A stretch of DNA of 52,294 bases from Cruorifilaria tuberocauda (Eukaryota > Nematoda > Chromadorea > Rhabditida > Onchocercidae), in NCBI GenBank assembly GCA_013365365.1, contig JABVXU010000385.1, positions 1 through 52,294 of the forward strand. Reading direction: 5' to 3'. The notes under the pieces were generated by a model, which saw nothing but the letters and a program-made list of their open reading frames with translations, was not told the origin of the DNA and did not search any database. Shown here one piece after another: positions 11,893-23,375 of the stretch (positions are counted from its first letter, which is position 1; each line of letters begins with the position of its first letter). A program made the position numbers and the translations under genes.

Positions 11893-11980
11893 GATAGTGG
11901 CACTGGTGATAGTGGTGGCGGTGATAGTGGTTTCGGTGCTGATAATGGTGCCAGTGATAACAGTGATAGTAGTGATAGGG
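11893..11980 (+). repeat. Degenerate GATAGTGGT-type repeat
   Basis: About nine or ten imperfect units of gatagtggt/gataatggt/agtgataac type. In one + frame they read as Asp-Ser-Gly-rich; in another they read as hydrophobic Ile-Val. Neither frame connects to a supported exon, so I treat the stretch as a repeat. A GA-rich patch (11720-11790) lies just upstream. Confidence 0.7.
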
Positions 11981-14900
11981 ATACTACTCCGAGTAGAGTT
12001 ATGGAAAGTTCTAAAATCCCATAAATATTCCGTAATCACGCGCTACATGAAACAACAGAAATATTGGCTTTTTAATTTCAAAATTAACAGTGTAAGAAAG
12101 ATGAATTTTTGGCTGAGACGAAAATTACTCGCGGGATTTCCTCCAAATCATCGAGATTTTAAGATTTTGTTCTTTTTTTTTTGTTTCTATGTGAGTTAAT
12201 ATTTTCGTTGAGAGAAAATTGAACTTCTCTCTGCTTCACCTTCCAATGTTCTAAAGAGTTTTGTTCTTTCTCTCTTTGCGACTTTAGCTTATTCCTTTGC
12301 TTACTTCGAAAATTTGTTTAAAGTTATCAAACTTTACAAAATTATTTCTAAAAATGAAGATAGCATTATCATGTAATCCTGATTTCTGATTTCAGTTTTT
12401 CTCTTATTTTTTCACTTAGCCGAATAATTGAGGTTTACTTTAAGCTATTCTTCTTGTTACTCTTCTTTTGATTCAAATTTTATCCATAAAACGAAATAGT
12501 CAAATAATGAAAAATCTCAGTCATTTCCCGCAAATTTTTAAATAATTAACTTAAAAACTCAATTTTCAGGTAATCATTCCGAAAACTGATACTTTGATCA
12601 TGTTTAAGTAATCATGTTTAAATGAAAAATTCAACTAATATCAATTCTTCAGCGTTATCAAATTCTAAACTGATTTTCATGGATACTGGATTTCCTAGGA
12701 TGCTTCTTCATCTTTTAACCTGTTTAACCCTTATTCTCTCCGTTATTCGTTCCCTATTCATAATTCTCAGTTAGTAATATATGCAGGTGTTTAATTTTAG
12801 CTTTCTATTGGATTACTTCTCCGATAAACAAAGTAATTGAAGTGATATTTAAATTCTGTCCTCTCTTTTCTTCATTCCATTAATTTTTCCATTAAAATTT
12901 CTTTGTATAAACAAATTGTCACTAAATTTATTGCAAAATTTCATTTCCAGTTTTATTCTCTACTAAAAATTTCAAAGTCTTTCAACCGAAGTGACTATAT
13001 AATTATACTTTTTTCAGAAAGAAAACTGTCTCATTAATTCACGTAAGCGCATTAAGTATACGTAAACTGTTTTTCTAAGTCATGGAAGTAGTATATTTTT
13101 CAAGATTTTATATGGAAAAGCGATTTTTTATGATAAGCTTCTATAATGATACATACAGAAGAAAAAATTTTAGACAACAGAAGAACATATTCATTTGTTA
13201 TCAGTTATATAAGTATAAATGATAAGGGATTGTATAAATGATATCAATTATATAAATATAAATGCACTTTAATTGATATCCTATCATCGATTAATTCAAG
13301 AAATTGGGAATTCAGGTAGTAATGAAGTTGGCAATCGGCAAAAGGACGAATTTTTGAAACCAGTTAATTACTACAACATTAAGAGCTTAACATTTCTCAA
13401 ACACTGGAAGAGTTACAGATAACAGCTAAATGGAAACATCGGTGAGAATAATGAGCTGAATAATTTGCATTAATTATCTCACGACAATTTTTCCCTTCTT
13501 ATGCAATTTAGTACTTTCCGGAATTTTAACCGCCTATTCATCATTCCGCCCTGCTGTCCATCTGTTTTTCAGTTCTCCTATTACCTGTCTCTTTCCTCAT
13601 ATCATATCACTGTTCAGAAAATAATCTAATTTTATTCCAGGTCTAATTCAAGGCTTACTTACTTGCATCGTTCACTTCAAAAAAGGAACGAGTAAATTCC
13701 ATAATTCCTTGTATAACATAAATCATAGTTGAATAATTTTATCATGCATCGATCTGTACAAGTCAGATTGTTTCACATGAACACTTTATCATTTACTGAT
13801 TAATATATTTGTTACTTTGACCTTACGGACACGTTTCGGAATAAATAATGTAACGTCATATTTGCAAATAATTTTTAAATAATAGTGGCATTTTTGAATT
13901 TAAAAAAGTACCATAAATAATCTTTGAATTTTTTTTTAAGCGAAAACAAAATATAAGTATTGGTTAGAATTTGAACAGAAATTGATGTTCTCGACGCCAC
14001 TTGGCGTCAATGTCTTCTCGTATTTCTTTCTTTTCATTTTCCATCTGATATGATATCTTGGCTTAGAAGAAATTTGTTCTGAAAGTCATAATGTATCCTT
14101 GATTTTTGAGGATTTTGATAACTGACGACAAGTTTTTGATTTTTTTCATAGATTCATCTCATCACAAAACATAAACGAAGTTTAATTAACGTACGTAAGT
14201 GTTTACTTACGTGTATGCTATCAACAATGATACTTTCCATAATTATTTTTGTTTTTCGAATATCAAGAAATGAGGAGAAAAAAACGAGGGATTATTTAAT
14301 TGAATTAAGAGAGAAAGGAATGACAAATATAGCTCTGCACTATCTTTCCTTTACACAAATCTTTTGAAAAAGAATTTCAATTCTCTTCAATCACTTCAAA
14401 TAAATACTTGATAATTGATTGAATAAATCATGATTCATAGTGATTCATCATCCGTGATTTCATCATTTGTGATAAAATCACAATAATTAGGTTAATAAAT
14501 TAATGACAAGAAAAACATGGAAAAACGAACAGATCATTTAACTTATTTAATCTATTTTAGATCATTTAACAATCTATTTAACAAATTATTAAATCTAAAT
14601 GATAACATTTTTTTAAATTAATTATACAAATTGGAAAAACAATTCCAAATTCTTCAAGCATTTCTAAGTATTAAGTAAATATTTAAGTAAATAAGTAGAG
14701 AATTTATCGATAATTGATCAATTAACGATAGGGAGTGCGGAAAAGAAAGAAACTGAATGATTAACCTATCACTATTGTACGATGAGAATTGGAAAAGTAA
14801 TTAACTTATGATCTAACATGACAGAAATTTCAATGACAAATTAAAATTAGCCGAAGAAGAAGTCAATGTGGAGTGATTTCGAAAAGGGAAATTTCTGTTG

Positions 14901-15725
14901 AACCTATCAGTTACCAAACCTGTATTACAGCAATTGTTAGTTGATTTATTACCGTGAGAACAAATTACAATATTTCTTTGCCATAATCAGATAGTTAATT
15001 GTCTTTCCGATCAACTTTTCAGGCTGACGTGATAACGGCTGAAGCAGAAGAAGAAAAATATAATAATGTTAGTAATCAACTTCAAGAAAAGTTAAATTAA
15101 TTTTGGAGAATTCCAATCGTTTAATTAATCCTTTTCTTTATGGTTGTACTGTTTGAATGAATTTTCAGTTAAAACTTTAACTATCAGAAGAATTACTTTC
15201 TTACAAGTCATTTTTAATCATATCAATCATTTCAGTTAATTTAGTTCTTACAGTCCTAATTATCGAGTCTTATTCATTACAGTAAATAGTATTGGGAATC
15301 GTTCATATTTTTCATTTAATTAAATTAAAAAAAAAGTTGAAACATGCATATATATAATAAAAGTTTTAATTGCTTACAAACCTGAAAAGCTTTCTATCGT
15401 TTACTTTATGCAAATCCCAAAAATAAACTTTTTTTCTCTATTTCTTTTCAACATTTCAATCGAATAAATAAATGTTATAAATACTCCATTTCTTATCACT
15501 TCCGCAACTTCGTTTAGTACGGAACTACACATATCTTTGCCGTAATTTCAGTTACGGAATGTCTTCCGAATTTCATCTACAGCCAGAAATTCAGCAATTC
15601 TATTTTGTTTTCTAGATATACAATGATAATTACTGAGTGTCGAATGCTTTAAAGCACTGAACTTTGACCGGAGATATACATCCCATGGAATTCATTTTAA
15701 GGTATCGAAATTTGGCTCAAATATA
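11981..15725. other. AT-rich intergenic DNA with small hairpins
   Basis: No supported gene. Two neat hairpins stand out: gacgcca-ct-tggcgtc at 13993-14008, GC-rich in an AT background, and acgtaagt-gttt-acttacgt at 14193-14212. Confidence 0.5.
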
Positions 15726-15873
15726 AATGAGTGAATGGAAATTTCTAGAAAGCTAAACTGATCGATTTTTCCAATTTCGCTTTCATTTGTAAAATTTTCA
15801 ATGAGTGAATGGAAATTTCTAGAAAGCTAAACTGATCGATTTTTCCAATTTCGCTTTCATTTGTAAAATTTTC
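15726..15873. repeat. Exact 74-bp tandem duplication
   Basis: Positions 15726-15799 and 15800-15873 are identical, and three further bases (15874-15876) continue the match. Each copy contains ttctagaa, the inverted TTCnnGAA core of a heat-shock element. Lack of any mismatch in neutral-looking AT-rich DNA indicates a very recent duplication, or an assembly duplication. Confidence 0.97.
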
Positions 15874-16084
15874 AATCAATCACAAGCATTTCTCAGCAAT
15901 TCCGCAAGATTTTTTTCATTTTCCTAACATAAAGACAGCAATAAAATTTTTGAATTTTTTACAGAAATTTTGAAGTTATTTCAACATTTCCCAAAATTTT
16001 ACCTTCCCCCATTGCTATAAAGAAAAGATTATTTCCTTCTTCAACACAATTTTAACAAATTTCACAATCGATTTCACATGGAGA

Positions 16085-16229
16085 ATCACCACGTAAGTGA
16101 GAAGAGGTCATCATCACGTGAGTGGGAAGAGTTCATCACCACGTAAGTGAGAAGAGGTCATCATCACGTGAGTGGGAAGAGGTCATCACCACGTAAGCGA
16201 GAAGAGATAATCATCACTGAGAAGAGGTC
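16085..16229 (+). repeat. 25-bp repeat array with alternating unit types
   Basis: Five full 25-bp units and one 20-bp partial unit: 16085, 16110, 16135, 16160, 16185 and 16210. Units alternate between type A (atcaccacgtaagtgagaag) and type B (atcatcacgtgagtgggaag), so the true period is 50 bp. Type B carries tcacgtga, a full palindromic E-box; type A has cacgta. The last unit has lost five bases, including the CG of the core. No coding frame is supported. Confidence 0.95.
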
Positions 16230-16303
16230 GAAAAATCCCTTTAAGAGATAGGCGTTCACATCTCCATGGCACTCTCATTCATCTTATAGTCCCTCGACAG
16301 GAT

Positions 16304-16433
16304 TACTCCTCCTCTCCCTCTCCTCTCCCATCTTTATCCTCCTCCTCCTCTCCCTCCTCATGCTCCTCCTCTTTCTCTTCCCCTCCTTCTCCTCTCTCCT
16401 CTCTTCCCCGCCTCCTTCCCTCTGTCCTCCTTC
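16304..16433 (+). repeat. Polypyrimidine (CTCCTC-rich) tract
   Basis: About 130 bp is almost entirely C and T on the + strand, built from ctcctc, ccct and tctc units with few purine interruptions. It explains the Glu/Arg/Gly-rich open frame on the minus strand and the Leu/Pro/Ser-rich one on the plus strand, neither of which is a gene. Such tracts can form triplex (H-DNA) structures. Confidence 0.9.
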
Positions 16434-16689
16434 CACCATTGATCACTCCTACTCCTTCATTCTCTGTTCTTCTCTTTTTCAACTCTTTTTTTACGAAAAT
16501 ACTGAAATAAATACATATAATGTATACTTTCATGGGAAAAAAATCAATTTAATTTAATTTAATGATTCTCTAATTTAAATTTTAGGATTTTAGGAATTGT
16601 CAATCATTTAGTGATTTCTATTTTTGATCATTTTACATGAATGATTGATTGATTGATTGATACGTGATACGTGACACGAGTACAGGTGT

Positions 16690-16887
16690 ATGAATAAGGG
16701 ACAGTTTACTTCTATTGTTTCCATTGTTTTGTCAATGCTATTATTATTGTGCTTTTGCTGCTCGATGATTGTTATTGCTCGCAGTCGTTGTTTACGTAAA
16801 CAAATTGATTTAATATTTGGAAAATTAAAATTGTTCCCTAATATTGCAAACGAGTTAAATTTGACTTATCGCGAGATCTCAGTTTGA
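16690..16887 (+). CDS. Candidate small membrane protein, 65 aa
   Basis: This single-exon frame starts at ATG 16690, four bases after a tacag acceptor (16681-16685) that could accept a spliced leader in a nematode. Residues about 9-30 form one hydrophobic span (IVSIVLSMLLLLCFCCSMIV). A basic patch follows (ARSRCLRKQ), then a polar C-terminus. This arrangement suits a signal-anchor protein. Codon choice is less monotonous than in the surrounding DNA. The length is within what chance produces here, and no family is recognised. Confidence 0.25.
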   Translation: MNKGQFTSIVSIVLSMLLLLCFCCSMIVIARSRCLRKQIDLIFGKLKLFPNIANELNLTYREISV

Positions 16888-18458
16888 TTAAGCTGACGGA
16901 TTAATTCGTTCTTCCGTTTTTCTTTCCAAAGCAAAGATAGGATTATTTGTTTATTATCGATTCCGTTCAATCTGATCATTTAGCAAAATGATGCATTTAT
17001 TTAGTAATATTTCGAGAATCAAACATTACCCTTACTGTTATTGTTTTATTAGTAATTGTTATCTGTTAATCTTTCGGTAGTCTTACTAATAGGAAATCTC
17101 AGAACATCCGATTTCCAAAATAATACTGAAATTGATAGTAATGATTAAACGTTGTCGCTGAAAACATTTAACAAGTTCAAAGTAAATTATGAGAAGATTA
17201 ACCTTTATTTAATTGATTACGAAATCCATGAAGGTGGAGGATGGGAAAGTTAGATAGTAATTAAATTTAAAGGAAATATTTTTGTGGTATGTGCTGAATC
17301 GAAGATTTTGTCCATGAAATAGCAATACGTTAAGCTGATAATGATAATGTAGCTGATAACTGATAACATCAAATTAATTTATGCTCAATTCTTTGTAAGC
17401 TTATTTTCAATGCATCACGTTCCTTATATCACTCAAAAGTCCTTTTGATCGTTTTCATATAATTGTTATTTATCAAATTCTATTACTCGTATACTCAAAT
17501 TAAGATGGCAAAGATAGTTTTAAGTTGTTAAATTCAAAAATTGATTTTTTGGATTCATAAATGTTAAAATGAGAATCTTGTTTTTCGATTTTGAAATGCG
17601 ATTCATTCATGTTGTTTAATTTTGAAAATTGATTTTTTTTCCTTTTCTCGGACTCTTCACGTGTGCAAACTTCACTATTTCAACATTGGCTTCAGCAGAG
17701 AAATTAACAAGTAATTCTAATCTAAAGTTCTATTTTATGGTGTTTTTCACAAAATTCTTTCAAATTATTTTCAGGTAAATAAAGTTTGAGATGAGTTTGA
17801 AGTGACAAATAGAATAAAATCATATATTAATTAATTATTATTAAACTTCAAAGTGCACTCTCTATACCTTCTATTGAACAATTTATTTTTCCAATAAAAT
17901 TTTTTTTGATTTTAATAAAATTTATCAAATTTCTTATACAAAATTCAAGTTGTTAATAATTTTACTTTGTAATATGACAGTTAAAATGAATGGCAGTGAC
18001 TAGATGTAATCAAAATTAAGTCAGTTTTACTTGTAAAATTACTCCTGAGAATTACTCATTGTGTTTAACTTGCAATAACTTGCAATCGTCAATGGATATC
18101 TGTCAGATCGTGACTTAAATGATTGAAATGGTTAGCACTAAAATTACTGTTCATCTAATTGGTGTACAATTATTAGTTAAATTAGCGAATATAATCGATC
18201 CTTTAAAGAACTATTTGATCAATTCGAAATAAATCACTTCCTATTTAATATTCATAACCAATTACGTGTATCTTTTACGTGTATTACATGTATCTTAATT
18301 ACGTGCAAGTACTTGTAACATTATCGTCTAAGAAATGTTTAGTATGTTGGTGAAAGTCTATCAAGTTTATTTTTGTCAGGTAGAAAAACATAAAAATACC
18401 TTAATATTAATATGTAATTTAATTCAAAGTTTTCAATTTTTCCGAAACTTTCGTTGTT
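16888..18458. other. AT-rich intergenic DNA
   Basis: I see no gene, repeat array or structured element worth calling. Confidence 0.5.
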
Positions 18459-18518
18459 CATCTTAATTACATCTAATTCATCTTGATTACGTCTAATTTA
18501 TCTTAACTACATTTTCAT
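18459..18518. repeat. 20-bp tandem repeat, three diverged copies
   Basis: Three 20-bp units (18459, 18479, 18499) share a (c/t)atctt-a-tac-tctaatt pattern. The third is the most diverged. The array ends about 20 bp before the candidate start codon at 18539. Confidence 0.7.
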
Positions 18519-18538
18519 CCAATTACGTGTAACAAAAG

Positions 18539-18718
18539 ATGGATAACATTACAACAACTGAGAGTTTGGATGAAAATTTTGTGCTATCTGCTGGTACAAT
18601 GCTTCACTTTATTGAAGAGAATTAGGTCAAAATTGTTTGGAAAATTGTTGAGGAAGACCAGGTTTTTTTCGTCTTCTTGTCAGAAAATTCCAATCTCACT
18701 CTTTCGAAATTTAATTAG
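18539..18718 (+). pseudogene. Possible short coding frame broken by one in-frame TAG
   Basis: From ATG 18539, 28 codons (MDNITTTESLDENFVLS...) lead to TAG at 18623-18625. The same frame then continues for 30 codons (VKIVWKIVEEDQ...) to a second TAG at 18716. Both halves use a mixed codon set rich in acidic residues, unlike the T-rich chance frames around them. Options are a pseudogene, stop readthrough, a short gene ending at the first TAG, or chance. No family is recognised. Confidence 0.15.
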
Positions 18719-21700
18719 CAGGTATTATTGAAATGTAGGTAAAGTTTCGGTCTCTCAAAATCGATAGTTTAGTCATAATTCTTTTTCATTGGCAGGTATT
18801 GTTGATCGAAATTTGATATAAATGGAGAAGTGAAATAAACGAAATTGCATGGTATAACTATTACTAAACTGAAATTTTTGCATTAAAAGTTCAAAGATCA
18901 TTCATTAAGGATTATTTCCGGTTTATACGGAAATTGGATTATCGTCTTTTTTGGCGGAAGAGATATTGTGAATAGAAGATAGGGAAAAGTCTTTTTAGTA
19001 AGTTGTGAGCTCTGTAACCAATTTTTCAAAATAAGCTTCATTTTTCATTTTTCTTAGCGAAGTAGAAAAACTTATTCAATTCTTGATGCAATAAATAGGC
19101 ACACTTATATGTGAAAACGAATTGAACACGTGAACAACGTGAGCAATATGTATGTTTGTATTACTTATTGCCTAAAGTTAATTTGAAATTTCAGGCAGTA
19201 AAATATAACTAATTTACTTGCTTATTTCTTTTTTTATTTTTTTTAACTGCTCAATTTAACTTTATAATTTTTTTGCATTATTATAATTTCTGCTACAATT
19301 AATAACCAATTGGATCCATAAAGCTATATAATTATACAACGTAAAGGAATATTGAAGCTTTGCTATTACGAAAAGACCGTTAACAAAAAAAAGAATAAAA
19401 GTTTTATTTTTGCTTCGAATTTTATTTTCATTCCGAAATATAGCTATTATGTAAAATGAATATGCATGCACGAGAAATACGTGTACGTCATTTTCAATTA
19501 CTTATAATCAATAATAGAATTATTGTTTGCTTAACAATTTTAAACTAAAAATTAGATTCTGTCGTCGATTAGTCAACATTAATCAAGAAAACTGAAAATT
19601 TTTGCTAATCGATTTCTTATTATTCACTCTTTTCTATCTTACTTTTCTCTAATTTAGCTTTTGAAAAATAATTGATCTAGTATAAAAAAGTTAAGAGAAT
19701 AAGTTAAAGTTAAACTTATCCTGTTTACTTTACTTGAATTATTCAGGCTTAAAATTAAAACTCTTTAAAAAATTTTCAAAATTTCAATGAAAAATGGAAA
19801 AGTAGAATTAATATAAGCTTAAATTGAGTAAATTTTTGAATGAAATTCCTACATAAACTTACGAAATATTTGATAATTTTTAGTTTAAAAAACAATTAAA
19901 CAAAGAAAAAGGAAATTTTTTCTTACTTTTTTATAGTTATTTTAGTTTTTTATGGTTATTTTAGTTATTTACATCAGTAATTTTTTCACTTGCATAGTTA
20001 TATTTGAATACATTTACTTATATTTCAATATCAGTTTCAATTTGAATACTTGTATTTCAGTTTCTTTCCTCTTCCTTTTTTTTAATAAATTACTTTACTG
20101 AATTTCAATGTACTCTTTATTCTTTGCTTCAAACAAAATTTAGTTAATAACAAAAAGTGCAGGATATTTCAGTGACATTATGCTGTTTCTGAGTGATAAT
20201 GGAAAATCATTTCTTCTACATGAATTCATTTCATATTTATTCATTTCCAATTTTCAATTTTTTCACAATTGTTTATTTATTCTTCCTACTGATAATCCAT
20301 TCATTACTTAGTAGATAAGTTTCATGACTTAAAGTTTAGAAAACAAATCGTTGAATTTATAGTATTATTTTAGTTCATCGTTATTTTCAGATTATTAACT
20401 TTAACAAGAAAATCTTTCAAATTCCAGAAATTACTTTTAGTGAACTGTCGGTTTTTTAGGAAAAAAAGTTATAATTATTGCTGAAATCATTGAGAGTGAT
20501 TCTAAAATATCATTATCACTTGCCGAGAAACTTTAATTGCGATCGTAAACAATGCCATGTATCGGATGAGTGATAAAAAATAAAGGAATAATTGTTATCA
20601 GTTAATAAACTTGTTAATTAGATAATCAATAATTAGCAGTACCTAATAATACGATAATAATTTTTTGGTTTAATTTTTTAAACATTAAATCGCCCCAAAC
20701 TTCCGTTAAGGAGAAAACTAATAATTAATTATTGATGTAAGTTTTTTTTCCAAAATATTTCTAAAATCTTTGATTCATATCCAATATTATATAAATGGAA
20801 GATAAAGTTGTAAATATTTATCAATCATTTGATAATATTGATTTCCCTAATATTACCTATATTACCGTTTTAAACAAGAAATGCTAAATCCTTTTTTTAT
20901 TTTAACATCTGCTAAGGCAAAAACAACTGATGATAAAAAATCAATTGATATGATAAGATCTGATTTGATGACTTAGATGAAATCTATTCTTAACTTTTAC
21001 TTAATTTACAATGCATTCTCTCAATGTATAGCATGTAACACTGAATGATATAATTAAAAATTAAGAACAATAAGCAATATTCTGCAACATTTTTTCATTC
21101 GCTAATTATACAGTAAGTTATTTTCACTTTTTGTTTACTTGATCAATTCCATCGCTAGAAAATTTGTTTAGGTATTGCTTATTATAGCTTATTGATTGGT
21201 AGTCTCATTATTTAATTATTTCGTTCAATTCACCAACCTCTCTCTCTCTCTCTTCTCTCAAAAACAACAATAAAGAAAAAATAATTTCTTGCTTTATCCA
21301 TTTATCATCAAACTGTCTGAATTAGTATTATTTCTTCTCTGAGGTGGAATATTTCAGTTTTTCCATTTTTTCTCAAATGTTTAAAGCATGTAGAATTGTT
21401 TTTTTCTTCGATGAATCACTTGGATACGGAAATTTCTTCTAAATAAATAAATTCTCACCTTTTCTTTCATTTCATCTCAGAAAAAAGAAATCATTTATTT
21501 TATAGTTTACAAACTAAAGATAAAATCATTGAAATAAGTTTTCGAGAAAAAAATTCGGCCCACTTTTGAAAAGCTTTTTTAAATTATTTCGTGGCATTTT
21601 AATAGCACATTAATAGCTGAAACAAATGATTTTTTAATAAAAGAAGGAAGGTGATATTTTCTGTTATCTTAAAGAGAGAATGGGAATATCAAATTGTTCT

Positions 21701-23300
21701 AAAATTCAACATAAAGGCTTAAGGAGAAGCTTACTATTACATTTATATATAATTGATTATTCTAATATTCAGTTACCAAATTCAAATTCGTCATCTTATC
21801 AAATTTATCATTTTTAGCTTTTTTCCTTCCTGATTAAAGTTTTCTTATCAGTGTGAAGGAAAAGGTTTAACAGTATTATACTTACATTTATTTTTAGGGG
21901 AAAAAAGAAAAAGAAGTGAGAATGGAAATAAGTTTGTCGTTATCACTCTTTCCTTATCATTCCATTTCTTCTTCATTGTTCTTTCCATTTTCTCACTTTT
22001 CTCTTTCATCTTTCATACCAATTTCACATTTCTTCTTTTTGATGAAATAATCATACAGCTTACATTATCTCAAGAAATGTAACCAGTTTAACGGTTCGTG
22101 AAAAGTCATCATTTTTTAGAAAGAATTGGAAAGCTATCTTTCTCTCTGTTACTCACTGCTTGTTAGAAAAATAACTTATCATAGTTAGTCTTTTTATCAC
22201 ATCTGGTCTATCTAGAAAAGTCAAAATAATACTGAGAATAGACAACTAATTGTAAACATTTGTAATGTTTTTGAAAGAATACTAATTTAGGCATTATTAC
22301 GTATATAAACAAGTAGTTATTCTTGTTAAAGTAAAGCATTTTAGGATTTCGAATAATTATAATCATTATTAATTATTATTGTTGTCGTATTAATTATTAC
22401 TATTCTTATACTTCTAATTATTACTATTGTTATAGTTCAATATTTTGTTATGCTAAGTCAATGAAATTCATTTATCTTGATAAGGAATTGGAAATGTAGC
22501 AAAATGAAATTCTCTCTTCATTAATCATATCGGTTAAGTTGTCGTTTAAGTTGTTTAATTGTAAAATTAAATTTGAAGGATAATTCTAAGTATTTATCAT
22601 GAGTGATGTAGCAAGATTTGTTTAATTGCTGCATTAAGTATTAATCAGACATTTTACGATTGCTTAAATATGCGATAAACAAAAAATAAACCTTTAGAGA
22701 TTCATGCAATATATTTTGTGGAAAATGAGAAATAATGCGGTAACTTTGAGAATTTATTAACAACTTAAATACTATTTTTATATGTGTTCGTACGTCTAGT
22801 CAAAAAATAAACTTAAAGTTTCTTTCATTCTTAAAATTATCTCTTAAATTTCACTAATCGATTTGATATTCTGAATAAATTGTATCGAATAAATATGAGA
22901 ACAGGAAAGAAAAGGTAATTTATTTAAACATGCTATTAATTATTATTAAACAAAAGTAAAAGTAACGTTTTAGCCAAGTAATCCTAATGGTAATAGTTCA
23001 GAGGTCAATCATGAAGTACCATTATTTGTGATAAGCTTAGATAGATGGAAGAGATGGAAAAGAGAAAAAAGGAAGTGGAAATTTCTAGAATTCTCGGAAG
23101 AGAGTTGCACAGCTGTCGGTCGAAATTTTTCAGTTTACATATGACTGGGAGCAGTATTTCAGTGTCCTCTTATCAGGTGATATCTCTTTTTCTTCTTCCT
23201 CTCTCTAGCTTACTCTTTTTTAGCTTTCTCAACTATTGAAAAATTCGAAATCAAAACGATATATGTTGAAAAAAGTGAATTTATCAAATATCAAGAACTG
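18719..23300. other. AT-rich intergenic DNA
   Basis: No supported gene. A short CT microsatellite lies near 21240-21253. At 23045-23176 (+) an ATG-initiated frame (MEEMEKRKKEVEISRILGRE...) of 44 codons runs to a CAG/gtgata donor-like site and could be a first exon, but I find no partner exon. Confidence 0.5.
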
Positions 23301-23375
23301 TTATTATTACTATTATTATTTATTATTATTATTATTATTGTTATTATTATTATTATTAATTATTCATTATTATTG
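23301..23375. repeat. TTA trinucleotide microsatellite
   Basis: Imperfect (tta)n run interrupted by c and g bases, in AT-rich intergenic DNA. Confidence 0.95.

Noticed and set aside
11891..12199. Hydrophobic Val/Ile-rich frame over the GATAGTGGT repeat
   Set aside because: It is an off-frame reading of a short tandem repeat; no independent support.
16303..16533. Glu/Gly/Arg-rich minus-strand frame
   Set aside because: It is the complement of the polypyrimidine tract, not a protein.
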